Of a DNA stretch of 64,000 bases, positions 50,705 through 61,735 are shown piece after piece. The notes under the pieces are model-generated. The model ran no database searches and was not told the origin of the DNA. It saw only the letters and a program-made list of their open reading frames with translations. The stretch spans positions 1,258,719,424 through 1,258,783,423 of the forward strand of contig OY728147.1 of the NCBI GenBank assembly GCA_963277665.1, written 5' to 3'. The stretch's first letter is position 1, and each line of letters begins with the position of its first letter. Both the position numbers and the translations under genes were made by a program. This DNA comes from Viscum album (Eukaryota; Streptophyta; Magnoliopsida; Santalales; Viscaceae).

Positions 50705-51634
50705 TTGGCTCAGATTATTGAGTCTAAGGAAGAGATCATCCTTGAAGAAATGCCTATTGTGAGGGAATTCGCTGAAGTGTTTCCCGAGGAACTGCCTGGT
50801 CTTCCTCCAAGAAGAGATGTTGAGTTCTCAATTGAACTTATACCAGGGGCGCTACCAATATCCAAGACTCCATATAGAATGGCTATTATAGAGCTTGAAG
50901 AGATGAATAAACAACTACAGGATAATCTGGATAAAGGGTTTATACGCCCAAGTGCTTCACCATGGGGTGCACCAGTCCTCTACGTCAAGAAGAAGGATGG
51001 GTCAATGCGTATTTGCATCGATTATCGCGAACTTAACAAAATCACGATAAAGAACAAGTATCCTCTCCCAAGAATCGATGACTTGTTTGATCAGCTGCAT
51101 GGAGCACAATACTTCTCCAAGGTGGATTTGCGGTCGGGATATTATCAAGTAAGGGTGAAGAAGAAAGATGTCCTCAAGACTGCATTTCGTACAAGGTACG
51201 GGAAATATGAATTCATAGTAATGCCTTTCGGAGTCACCAATGCTCCAGCAATATTCATGGACTTAATGAAGAGAGTCTTTAGAGATTACCTTGACAAATT
51301 TTTGGTAGTCTTTATGGATGATATTCTAATATACTCCAAAACCAAGGAGGATCATGAGGAGCATTTAAAAACTTTACTAGAGACTTTGTGCGAGGGGAAG
51401 CTCTATAAAAAGTACAGAAAATGTGAGTTCTGGTTGAAGGAGGTCTCATTCTTAGGCAATATCTTCACAAGCAATGGGAAATCTGTGGACCCCTCTAAAG
51501 CAGATGCAATTGAGGGATGGATGAGACCAACATCGGTAACGGATATCCATAGCTTCTTGGGGTTAGCTAGATATTATCGACGATTTGTGAGAAATTACTC
51601 ACGATTTTCCAACCCTCTTACCAAGCTAACTTGA
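50705..51634 (+). pseudogene. Gypsy reverse transcriptase
   Basis: A 309-codon open stretch, the longest intact frame in the window. Family blocks: [20 protein letters not shown] near 50786, [20 protein letters not shown] near 50960, [20 protein letters not shown] near 51059, [14 protein letters not shown] near 51116 and the active site [11 protein letters not shown] near 51306 (FMDD, where plant elements often have FIDD). It ends with [19 protein letters not shown] near 51554, which leads into RNase H. The TGA at 51632 lies where the family reads on. Confidence 0.95.
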
Positions 51635-52085
51635 AAGGGAGTAAAGTTTTCTTGGAGTGATGAATGCGAAGAAAGCTTCAAGGAGTTGAAAAGGAGGCTT
51701 ATCACTACTCCCGTGCTCACTTTACCCACAAGTGGGGAACTTTTTGTGGTATTCAGTGATGCTTCCAAGAAGGGCTTAGGTTGTGTGCTGATGTAGAATG
51801 ATAAAGTGATATCTTATGCCTCATGGCAGTTGAAAATCCATGAGCGAAACTATCCAACGCATGATCTGGAGTTGTCGGCTGTGATATTTGCCTTGAAAAT
51901 ATGGCGGCATTATCTCTATAGAGAGAAATGTGAGAGATATACTGACCACAAGAGTCTTAAATATATATTCACATAGAAAGAGCCTAATATGCGCCAGAGA
52001 AGATGGATAGAGCTCATCAAGGATTATGACTATTCAATACATTACCACCCTATGAAAGCGAACAAGGTGGCAGATGCCCTAAGTA
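51635..52085 (+). pseudogene. Gypsy RNase H
   Basis: Contains FVVFSDASKKGLGCVLM near 51740, [19 protein letters not shown] near 51860, [11 protein letters not shown] near 51938 and NKVADALSRK near 52061. These carry the four acidic residues of the Ty3-type RNase H. Stops at 51794 and 51974. Confidence 0.92.
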
Positions 52086-53698
52086 GAAAGGACCTGGCAA
52101 TCCTATCAATGATGAGAATTGAGAAGGATCCAATCTTCTTAGACTTGATGAAGATGGACATGGGAATCATAGAGAAGGGAACATCATCAATCCTTTCACA
52201 AATGATTGCTCAACCATCTCTTTTGGAAAGGTTAAAGGATGCTCAAAAGGATGATGTGGGAATTCAAGAAAAAGTGGAAGCTATCAAAAAGGATAAATCC
52301 TCAAAGTTTAATGTTAATGAAGAAGGAATTGTGCGGTTTGGGAAAAGACTATGTGTTCCATCAAGTCCAGAGCTAAAGAAGGAACTTTTGGATGATGCAC
52401 ATAGTTCAAATTTCTCTATTCACCCAGGGAGCACAAAGATGTATCGTGATCTCCGAGAAAACTTTTGGTGGGATAATATGATGAATGAGATCACCGAATA
52501 TACATCAAAGTGCCAGGTGTGTCAGCAAGTGAAGGTAGAGAGGTAGAAGTCTAAGGGGAAGATTCAACCATTGCCTGTACTAGAATGAAAATGGGAGAAA
52601 ATAACCATGGATTTTATCACTGGACTTCCGAGGACATCCAAAGGCAATAATGCAATCTGGGTTTTTATGGATCATCTTACAAAGACTGCACACTTCATTG
52701 CTATTCGGGAGAATTTCTCATTGGAGCAACTGGAACGGATATATATCAGGGAAGTCGTAAGGTTTCATGGGGTACCACTATCTATTGTGTCTGACCGAGA
52801 TCCAAGATTCAACTTTATGTTTTGGAAGAGTCTTCAACATGCTCTGAATACTGAACTAAACTTCAATACGGCTTATCATCCTTAAACTGATGGCCAATCT
52901 GAGCCGACTATCCAAACACATGAGGATATGTTGAGAGCGTGCTCAATGGACTTTAAAGAAGGATGGGATCAATATCTTCCTCTGGTTGAGTTCTATTATA
53001 ATAATAGTTTCAACTCGAGCATCCAAATGGAACCATATGAAGCCCTGTATGGGAAAAGATGCAGAACACTGGAATGTTGGGATGAGGTCGGTGAACATAA
53101 GTTGCTTGGACCAGAAATGGTCGAAGAAATGGTGGAGAAGGTGAAAACCATTCAGCAGCATATCAAGGCATCCCAGAGTCGATAGAAGAGTTTTGCAGAT
53201 AATCGTCGACAATACCTTGAGTTTAAAGTTGGATACATGGTGTTTCTACGCATATCTCCATGGAAAAAGGTCATGAGGTTTGGAAATAAAGGGAAGTTAA
53301 GTCCAAGGTACATCATCCCCTTCAATATTCTTGATCGTGTTGGGGATATGGCCTATCGACTAGCACTTCCACCTACCATGGACAAAGTGCATGATGTCTT
53401 TCATGTATCCCTCTTAAAGAAGTACATACTGGACCCTTCACATGTACTGTCTTATGAGGTGGTACAATTGGAAGATGATATTTCTTATGAGGAGCAACTA
53501 TTGAAGATCTTTAATCGTAGAGAAAAAGTTCTAAAAAATAAGACAATTCCCCTCATCAAGGTGTTGTGGAGAAACCACAAGTTTGAAGAAGCAACTTGGG
53601 AATTAGAGGATATGATGAAGCTGAGTTACCCACATTTGTTTTATTGTGGGAAAAGGAAAATTTCGAGGGTGAAATTTCTTAAGGGGGGAATATTGTAA
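52086..53698 (+). pseudogene. Gypsy integrase with chromodomain-like tail
   Basis: The HHCC zinc finger has histidines in DDAHSSNFSIHPGS near 52393 and cysteines in CQVCQQ near 52512. The core D, D, E blocks are MDFITGLPRTSKGNNAIWVF at 52607, VSDRDPRF near 52787 and DGQSEPTIQ near 52890. The GPY-type region (SPRYIIPFNILDRVGDMAYR) is near 53299, and the tail KVLWRNHKFEEATWELED near 53561 resembles a chromodomain end. Integrase inserts the cDNA. Stops at 52544, 52586, 52883 and 53183. The frame ends in LTR sequence: its stop TAA is 53696-53698, inside the first bases of the 3' LTR. Confidence 0.93.
53679..53693 (+). other. Gypsy polypurine tract
   Basis: TTAAGGGGGGAATAT directly before the 3' LTR. 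Confidence 0.85.
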
Positions 53699-53850
53699 CG
53701 AACCAAATTTTCATTAATGGAAAATCCCTCTTGATCCATTTAAATGTATCTTTATGAAAATTGTTTTTTTAAGATTTCAACTTCTTTGGTTTTATGTTAA
53801 GAATTTTGATAGTTGTTAATATAGCCGTTGAACAGTGACCACATGATTAG

Positions 53851-53858
53851 TATAAATA
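53851..53858 (+). promoter_or_regulatory. TATA box upstream of LTR small ORF (3' LTR copy)
   Basis: TATAAATA, 42 bp before the ATG at 53900, as in the 5' LTR. Confidence 0.45.
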
Positions 53859-53899
53859 TAGGACCTTTACAAATCCAATTTACTCAGACAAAAGAAGAG

Positions 53900-54169
53900 A
53901 TGGCCTCATCTAGTAGAATTGCTCCATACAAAGCCCATTTTTCAGAGCTCAGAAAAGATATCGTATCCTTGGGCTTCGCCCTTGACCATGCCCAAGATGA
54001 GCTTTACCATGTCAAGCTCGAACGGGATCGTCTACGGGAAAAATAGAAGTTGATAGAGATTACCACTCGAGCGATGACATCCAAGCCACCCCAAGAGTCT
54101 GTCACCATCGCACACCTTACCCTTAGGTCTTATGCGGCTATTTTAAGGGGTTCTGTAACAAATAATTAG
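53900..54169 (+). pseudogene. Second copy of the LTR small ORF, one stop
   Basis: Same start (MASSSRIAPYKAHFSELRKD) and same length as 46201-46470, without any indel, but with a TAG at 54044-54046 where the other copy has TGG. The last part, PPQESVTIAHLTLRSYA, is identical in both copies. An upstream in-frame ATG at 53828 also exists. Confidence 0.5.
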
Positions 54170-55011
54170 TACTATGTTCATGCACATTATTTTTGTATAT
54201 AATAAAAAATTAATTTCTAGTCATTTTTGATACATTGTAAATTGTTTTTAAAGTACAAATGGTGTTTTAGTTATTATTTAATTAAGAAATCTATTTTATT
54301 AAATTAAGGGATTTTTAAATTAAATAATATTTTAATAAAATAATAATAATATAATTAAATTAATTTTTATTAAATATAAATGATCTCATAATTTTATGAA
54401 TGCCATTAAAATTTTATATTAAGGTTTAAAATCCATTTCTGTCAAAACCCGTGAATTTTAGATAAATGTTGGTTTTTATTTTAAAAGTGAAAATTAACAT
54501 ATATAGAGATTTTTTTAGATAAAATAAATTTCATTTCTAGAATCAGGACATCGAAATTATCCAACGGTGAATTTTTCATAATTTTCTGAGACAATCAAAT
54601 TTTTGGGCAAAAATTAAATACCGTTTAAATATATATTGTGTTTTATGACATCATAATGACCCAATGGTGATGTAATAAAATACCATAATCCTTATGTTCG
54701 GCCAATATATGTTTTATCATTAAAATAATGTGATTTTGGGTTTGTTTGACTTACTTTTTAAAGCATTAATGGACCCCTCAAGACATATTCAACACTTTGC
54801 CTTTTTAAATTAATTTCCATGGGAGTGTGACTCACCTCCACATAAGCAACCTTATTATATTAAGAATTTTGGAGTTGGGCCTTATAAAATATTTTTTTCC
54901 TCTTCCCTTTTACAAAAACCATGGGCAAAAACCATGGGATGGTTTGTGTTTTGGATTAATTTAATGTAAGCGGACCGAAACCTAAATAATAAAGAATTAC
55001 ATCAACTTTCC

Positions 55012-55019
55012 TATATAAA
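55012..55019 (+). promoter_or_regulatory. Probable main TATA box (3' LTR copy)
   Basis: TATATAAA in ttcctatataaacccacc; counterpart of 47314. Confidence 0.45.
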
Positions 55020-55837
55020 CCCACCGAAGCTCCAACTTTCTCCTCACTAAAATTCCTTGGAGTTCGTCCAAACTCTTCCCTACTCTCTCTAGAATCATTC
55101 CAAGGTGCCCTATGCTCCCAATAAGCCTCTCACAAGCCTCTCTCTAGCATTTGGAATCACACTTCCAAGTCAGGGTTTTTTATCTTCCTTTCTCATTTTT
55201 TCAATTTTCTTTAAGTTGTATTGCCCTTTTAATTTAAATTATGAATGTTGGGGTGTGGTTTCGAACCTCCCCCATACTTCCCTCTTATTTTTTGAATGAT
55301 GGGATACCCCTTTCTCTCTCATTAAATGCCTCCCATGTACACCCGTTACTATGCCGAAATTCCGAAAAGAACTTCTCTCTCCTCTTTTACATTCAAGCAA
55401 TACTTTTGTATCATGAATCTAAATTCCATTTCAATTGTTTGGACATGTATATTTATGACCTCCTTACTGTCCATTACATGTAAATATGATGATAAACCCC
55501 TTTCTCTCTCATCAACCTTTTTTATGAATTTTTATGTCACGTCGTTACGCTGCCGAAATCGCACCGATTTTCTAAGCCAATATCATTGTGTAGTGAATAC
55601 CATGCTAATTTCTCCATCAAGGGTATTCACCTATATGTACATTTACTTATTGATTGTAATGTTTCGTGTATGAATTACACATTCCTTTATAGTGGAATAA
55701 ATTATTATGTTTTATGAATCCATGTTTTATGATCCATGTGGCACACTTATGCATGAAATGGGATATTTAAGAAAGGTGCGCCCTTATAGCGCTCCAATGC
55801 ATTGGATAAAGTATAGTATCATGATACGTCATGTTCA

Positions 55838-55940
55838 ATGAGTGTTGACTCATGATAATTCAAGTGAAACGAGGGTTTACTCGTGCTTCATGTGCAATGA
55901 GGGTTTACTCATGATTTATGTGCAATGAGCCTTGGCTCAT
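55838..55940. repeat. Palindrome cluster in gypsy LTR (copy 2)
   Basis: atgagtgttgactcat at 55838 and the perfect atgagccttggctcat at 55925; same spacing as at 48140-48242. Confidence 0.6.
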
Positions 55941-56346
55941 GCTAATTCCATGTTAAGTGTTGTTGCCACATTTCCATGTTATGATTATCATGCTTTATCA
56001 TGCCTTTATGTTCATGTTTTTTTCTTATGCCCTATTGATATGCCTATTGTCTAACATGTATTTTACTCCTCATGTTGTTCCATTTGTACTCCCTTACTAG
56101 GCTTTATAGATCACCCTTTTCTTATGCATGTCCCCAGGTTATCACATGCAATGATAAGTATGAGGTAATGTAGTGATCATGTAAAGAAAGTTTTCAATAA
56201 AGATGTTGTATTTCATGTTTTAAGTTTTTATGTAATGATCCTAATCCCCAAAGACACTAAACCTCTCGATCTTCTTTGTTGTATCAAGTTAATTTTTATG
56301 TAATGAATCATGTTTATGTTGTAATAAAAACAGGGTTGTCATAAAT

Positions 56347-57475
56347 GGTATGACTCAAAATACGAGTTTCCATTTTGAAATGACATTTTAGTAAAAAACA
56401 CAACTGGCATACTACAAACTGAGAAAACAAATTTGGATTGTTTTGATACTTTAGGAAAATTCTCTATAAGTCATTTGTGACATTTAGAAATCAACCACAC
56501 CTCAATTAAACTCACAATCCCATTTGTATGACTCAAAGTGTCTCTTTTAATTTAAAATTGAAATTTATTTTTGAAAAAAACACACGTGACATACTACAAA
56601 CCATGAAAACTCATTCATATTGTATTTAAATATTAGGAAAATGATCCATCAGTAGTTTTTGATGTGTAGTAATTAACCAAATCTCAATCCAATGCATGGT
56701 GTGACCGATATTCATAAAAGTGTTTGTTATTAGTCTAAAATTGAAATTTTAGCTCAAAAATGTGTCACTCATTGAAAACCCAGAAAACCCAATCCAATTG
56801 CCTTCATAATTTATGATAACAATTCATATGATCTTTATGACATGTATGAATTAGTATCATATCAAACCAATGCACAATGCAACTGGTATGACTCTAAATA
56901 CATGTTTCTAGTTTGAAATGACATTTTAGTAAAAAAACACAATTGGAATACTACAAACTATGAAAACACATTCGAATTGTTTGGATACTTTAGAACATTG
57001 ATCCATATGTCATTTTTTGACATGTAAGAATCCACCACACCATAATTCAATGCTCAATGTGACTGGTATGACTCAAAGCCTATCTTTTTATTTAATATTG
57101 ACATTAATTTGGGAAAAAAACCCAAGTGACATGCTGCAAACTAAGAAAACACATTCTGATTGTTTTGATACATTAGAAAAAAAATCCATTGGTCATTTTT
57201 TATGTGTTGGATTCAACTGCACCTCAATTTGACAAATGATGTGACTGATATCAATACAAATGTGTTGTTGAAATTTGATATTAATTTCAGTAAAAGAACA
57301 AGTGACATACTGAAAACCAATCAAACCCATTCATATTGTTTTAATATTTTATAACAACAATCTATGACTCATTTTTAATGGGTAGGAATCATACCCACCT
57401 CAATACGACACATTATGTGACTGATATAACTCCAAATGTGTATTTTTTATTAAAAATTGACATTTTATTAATGTA
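56347..57475. repeat. 179-bp tandem array (right part)
   Basis: The array resumes in a C unit at 56348, followed by A (56526), B (56707), C (56886), A (57065) and two worn A-like units (57247, 57423). Phase and order continue those left of the gypsy element. Confidence 0.88.
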
Positions 57476-57879
57476 TTAATTCATATTAAGGTTTAATTTA
57501 TTTAATTATTGTATTTCAAATATAATATTTGTTTTCTTTTATCGGTGGAATGTTTTTTGAGTTTGGATGCTTTGTTCAGCAACTATTACCACAGAAGAAA
57601 ATTTTTTAGAGGGGATCATGGATGACAATGTATGAAACATTAATTTTTTTAACTTTATGTTGGATAATTGTAATTGTAACCACATAAAACATTGTTTGAA
57701 ATGTATACTACAATGATTTTTTATTCATTGTTCTAATTAAATGTATATAGAATTGTTTTCGAAACCCTTGTGTGCGATGTTTTGTTCTTCTATGCTCTGT
57801 TTGTGTGAAGGTGCTATTTTGTGCAGGTGTGCAGGTGTTGGGTGTGATGATAAATAAACAGAGTATCACAGGAAACTAG
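57476..57879 (+). other. CACTA sequence before right subterminal repeats
   Basis: AT-rich, no gene. A short GC-richer stretch (gtgtgcaggtgttgggtgtg) occurs near 57825. Confidence 0.45.
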
Positions 57880-58103
57880 GCCTTTATCTGCACTATTTTG
57901 AGCACTGATAAAGGTTGCCCTTTATCCATGCTAGAAAAGTGATGATAAATGGGGAACCTGTATTAGTACTTTTTTAGCTCGGACAAAGGGTCCCCTTTAT
58001 CAGTGTTTTTTTAGCGTTATTAAAGGGGACCCCCTATCTTCAACCCTATTAATAGTTCTTTTCTAGTGTTGTTAAATGTGGTTTCTAGCGCTTTTAAAAT
58101 TCT
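57880..58103 (-). repeat. Right subterminal repeats of CACTA element
   Basis: Degenerate CTTTATCTGCACTATTTT, GAGCACTGATAAAGG and CTTTATCAGTGTTTTTTTAG motifs in both orientations, matching the left subterminal region. Confidence 0.8.
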
Positions 58104-58116
58104 TTTTTTGGTAGTG
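58104..58116 (-). repeat. CACTA right terminal inverted repeat
   Basis: ttttttggtagtg; its complement CACTACCAAAAAA matches the left end at 12 of 13 bases. Confidence 0.9.
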
Positions 58117-59951
58117 GTTGTATGGGGCTCTTTGGGGTTTTAATGATTATTTTATTCCAGACTAATATTAATGATCTTTCAATGGAATTTCCATTTGAGG
58201 AAATTATATAAATTTTGTTCAATAAAATAATTAATTAATCCCTTGTTTTTCATAATCAATTTTAATCATTAGTTTTATTTTTCCACTCTTTGGTACTCAA
58301 AAGCACTATAATTTTTTTAAGAAATCCTGACGTCATTTCCCTCTTTAGTCGGAGAAACTGTTTTCTTTTAAAATAATGTTTTATTAAAATGTTTACAAAA
58401 AATTTTAAAATGATTTGGTAAATAAATTTTTACCCTCATTTTTTCTTTTACCAATGTTTTCAAAGGAATCTTCTTTCCATTTTTAAAGTAATCAATTTTT
58501 CATACATTTTTATAGTGAAAAAAGAATGTTCTTTTTACCTTATAAGACATATATGTATTTTACCTTTGTCATTCCATTAAATTATCCATTAAATTTTTGA
58601 AAGGTTAATAATTAAAGAAATTTTTTTTAATATTATTTTTCATGAAAATGATTTTCAATAGTTTTTTCAAAACAAAAAGTTATTTTCCTAAATAATGTTT
58701 TCAAAAGATATTTTTAAATTATTTCCATTCATCAACAGCAATAAGCTTTTTATTTACTCCACTTTTGGTTTGTCGTATTGATACCATCCTTATTCTCCCT
58801 CTAGATGATTTATTGTTGATTTGACCAAGGATAGTATTCCCATTTAGTTCCTTGACTTATTTTTCCCCATGAAATATTAAATATCATATGATCGTTGAAT
58901 GTTGAATTTTCTCTTAATTATCCATTTCATTTATCATAGATATTACTATTTCATAAAACATACACCATTTTACATTCTATTTATACTTTCAAAATTACTT
59001 GATTATCTGGGTAAATATTGATAAATCTATATCATTTACTCCATATGGATATTTGATAAGTTGCATTGTTAAATCAATTATTTGATATATAAGGAATGTT
59101 TTGGATTGGTATGACATAGGTGGGGTCTGGTTATAGATATCCCATAAATTCATTGGCCACCTCATGGGATGAGTCCTTTATCTAGAAACCATATATGGCT
59201 TTTTACCCAGAATTTTGTAAACCATCTTCTGAAAGGTCTGGATGGTAAAGGTACCATGTACCTAGGAAACACGACATCTAATAATAAAGCATTTACCTCA
59301 TTTATATTCAGTTATTATTAACTATTGACATTTTTTGTTGACATATCTAGGGATGTATTTCTTTTTCAGGATTTAGTTATTATTCATCCATGATATTTTT
59401 CTTTGAAATATCTATGGATACATTTCATTTTCAATTATTTTGATGCATGTGATCTAGTTTCTTATCATTATATATTTATTTTTCCTTATCTGGTTATTTT
59501 AATCATATGTGTTACCAATTATTATCTTGTGATATTTTTTACACACTTCTATTCAGATTATTGATTACATCACATGTGTGTTCCATTATTTACATTTCTA
59601 TATTTATTATTCTCAATGATTCATTATTGATTCCATTGTATTTTTCCCTTACCGAGAATTTTTCATCACCATTATTATGTTTCTTTCCCCTATAATCCAA
59701 GAAGTGTTCTATGGAATATATATAAGGATTTACTATATCGATTAAAGTTATCCTCAATGTTATTTATTTTAGAAAGATGAAAAAATTATGTTTTAATTTG
59801 GGAACTCATTTATAATACAAGTTACATTTTTGTATCTAGTTTCCCAAGACTACTAAAATGGTCGTTCCATTGGATCATGAATTCTTATAATAAAGAAAAT
59901 GTAATTGATAGAATACACCAACTCTGGGATATCTAGGGTCAGGTCGCTACA
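58117..59951 (+). mobile_element. 3' LTR of outer element, second part
   Basis: After the gtt target triplet the sequence follows positions about 1849-3316 of the 5' LTR: tttgaggaaattatataa, aaggatagtatt and atgtaattgata are shared. It ends ctaca at 59951 like the 5' LTR. Local length differences show it is old. Confidence 0.75.
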
Positions 59952-59980
59952 TTTGTTATTCCACAGATATGTGGGAAAAC

Positions 59981-61710
59981 TATAAGATCCCAGTTTTTCA
60001 ATCAGGTATTAATACATTAAATTTTAGTCAAAATCTTTATTTTGGACCTAATAAACATTCCTAATGAGTTATAAAATGTCTCAATGGTTTTCAGGAAATG
60101 TTACTACCCCAGAAACATTCTTTTTTGGGAAACTGGCCATGTTGCATTGTTAGTGCACGGTTGGCGCATTGTTTGCCTAACTATGTAGATGGAAATTTTC
60201 AGATAGAACCGTGTCACATGGTTAATGCACGGTCATGCATCCTAACCTTGAAATTTCCCTTTCTTCTTAGGTAACAATGCATGGTTTTCTCTTTGTTTTT
60301 CAAACCATGTGAACAAACCATGAATAGGCTAATTTTCTAGCTAATTTTAAAAAAATTCCCTTAATGATCTATTAACACTCATTCTTCCTCCAAATATGAG
60401 TTCTTATAGGAGTAACCTATTTCTCTCATAAATTGAATATTTCTAAAGTTCAAATATAATGATTGATAGATCACCCTTCTGTGGGACCATATTGAGCTTT
60501 TTCATCACTTTGGATGTGGAACGGTAAGTACTCGAGTCTATTTGAACATTTCTCCTTATCTCTTCCTCTCGACCTAGTTATCAAGGTGTAAGAGTTTTTC
60601 ATATTCTATTAGATAGTCTATTATTAAATAAAAATCAAGGGCCAATACTAAGGGAGGATATTCTTACAATCCTAAGGTTGGTATTCTATAACTCAGCCTT
60701 CATGTTCGTTGATTTTGGAATTGTCATTTGGGGCACACCGATTTCATCGGTTTATGTTTATAAAATTTGTCTACCATGCTTATAATAATTATAACTATAT
60801 AGATATTCAATTTCCATATATGTGATTAATTTTTGGTGGTTACTCCCACAATTCTATCCATCCCATGTAGGATGTTATTCCATAATTGGGTTTTGAGTAT
60901 TTGACATGTTTGATCCATGTTTGGGGTATGACTTTTCTTGACCCTTTAAATTGTATGTTTTACTATATTAAATAGCTTGATTTATATTTGGAATTGTATA
61001 ATGTAAACTACCATATATTCTCTCTACTTGACCTGCCTAAGGTATGTCCTTAAATTGATAATTAAATGTGAAATGGAAATTGGAAAGTATACTAAGTATA
61101 TGACTTTACCGGATTAATAATAAATGATTAATATTTTTCAGGTCTGTATCACCCCATACCACATTAAAAGAAGGTATAGGAATGAAACTTAATTATTTAA
61201 TATGATTTAAATGGAATTAATAATTGTTTCATGCCACATGGACTTGTCACACTAATGAAATGAAATCCCTAAACCAAATTGGCTTATTAGTTAATTATGA
61301 TTTGATTAAAAGGATTCATGATATGTGACCTTATCATAATAATGAAACTCAAGGCTTAGACCAAATTAAATATTACATGACTTCAATATCAAATAGGAGT
61401 GGCCTGACTTGATCTTGCCTTAGATTCTTATCGTGAACTGACTTCTCAACATGGGAACCCCATTTCGATTCGAGTATGAGACCCACCCAGATCCTCATCC
61501 TTTTATGTTAATTGGATTCTTAGTATGACCCTATAGGATCCTATCAATATAATTACAAGATGACTTGGATACACACCATAGATCCTTCATTGACAAGTAG
61601 GATCCATGGTTAAATCCCATCAAGCATAATCGTTACATATCCTGGTTTTACCTTGGATGAACACTTTAGACTCGATATGCATCTTATTGTGGAATTCATT
61701 GGTTTATGGT
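59981..61710 (+). mobile_element. LTR of a second decayed gypsy-type element (left copy)
   Basis: Aligned by eye with 62599-64000: tttattttggac, agcgcacggttggc/agtgcacggttggc, tgtaggatgttatccataattgggttt-like stretches and attattta runs in the same order. The left end reads TATAAGATCC where the other copy has TGTAAGAACC. The right end is not clear; the pair can be followed to about 61395 because the other copy leaves the window. Confidence 0.65.
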
Positions 61711-61735
61711 CCTTCGATACCACTTTGTGACGTCC
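61711..61735 (-). other. Minus-strand LTR end and primer-site remnant
   Basis: ccttcgataccactttgtga reads on the minus strand as an LTR end TCACA, two bases, then GTGGTATCGAAGG, similar to a tRNA-Met primer site. It suggests a scrap of a minus-strand element between the LTR copies. Confidence 0.35.

Larger units (their letters stand above)
45995..56341 (+). mobile_element. Ty3/gypsy LTR retrotransposon, plus strand
   Basis: LTRs of 2650 and 2648 bp flank a gag-pol region with the Ty3 domain order Gag, protease, reverse transcriptase, RNase H, integrase. A tRNA-Met primer site (48649) and polypurine tract (53679) are in place. Long LTRs and the integrase C-terminus (KVLWRNHKFEEATWELED) fit the Tekay/Del group of chromoviruses; this clade call is an inference. 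It lies inside a C unit of the tandem array. Flanking aactg (45990) and aaatg (56343) are a weak candidate target duplication. The element is complete in structure but its reading frame has 15 internal stops. Confidence 0.93.
53694..56341 (+). mobile_element. Gypsy 3' LTR
   Basis: 2648 bp, TGTAACGAACC to GGGTTGTCA, collinear with 45995-48644. Confidence 0.92.
8148..58116 (+). mobile_element. CACTA (EnSpm) DNA transposon carrying nested insertions
   Basis: The left end starts CACTACCACAAAA (8148) and the right end finishes ttttttggtagtg (58116), inverted repeats agreeing at 12 of 13 bases. The flanking triplets gtg (8145-8147) and gtt (58117-58119) fit the 3-bp target duplication of CACTA elements with one later change. 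If the element and one triplet are removed, the flanks align base for base with the uninterrupted LTR near 1840-1880. Subterminal CTTTATCAG-type repeats lie inside both ends. The coding part (13549-20152) encodes TNP2, TNP1-like and Ulp1-like remnants on the plus strand. Without the copia (21163-42626) and gypsy (45995-56341) insertions the element would be about 18 kb. All genes are broken, so it can only move, if at all, with help from another copy. Confidence 0.9.
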
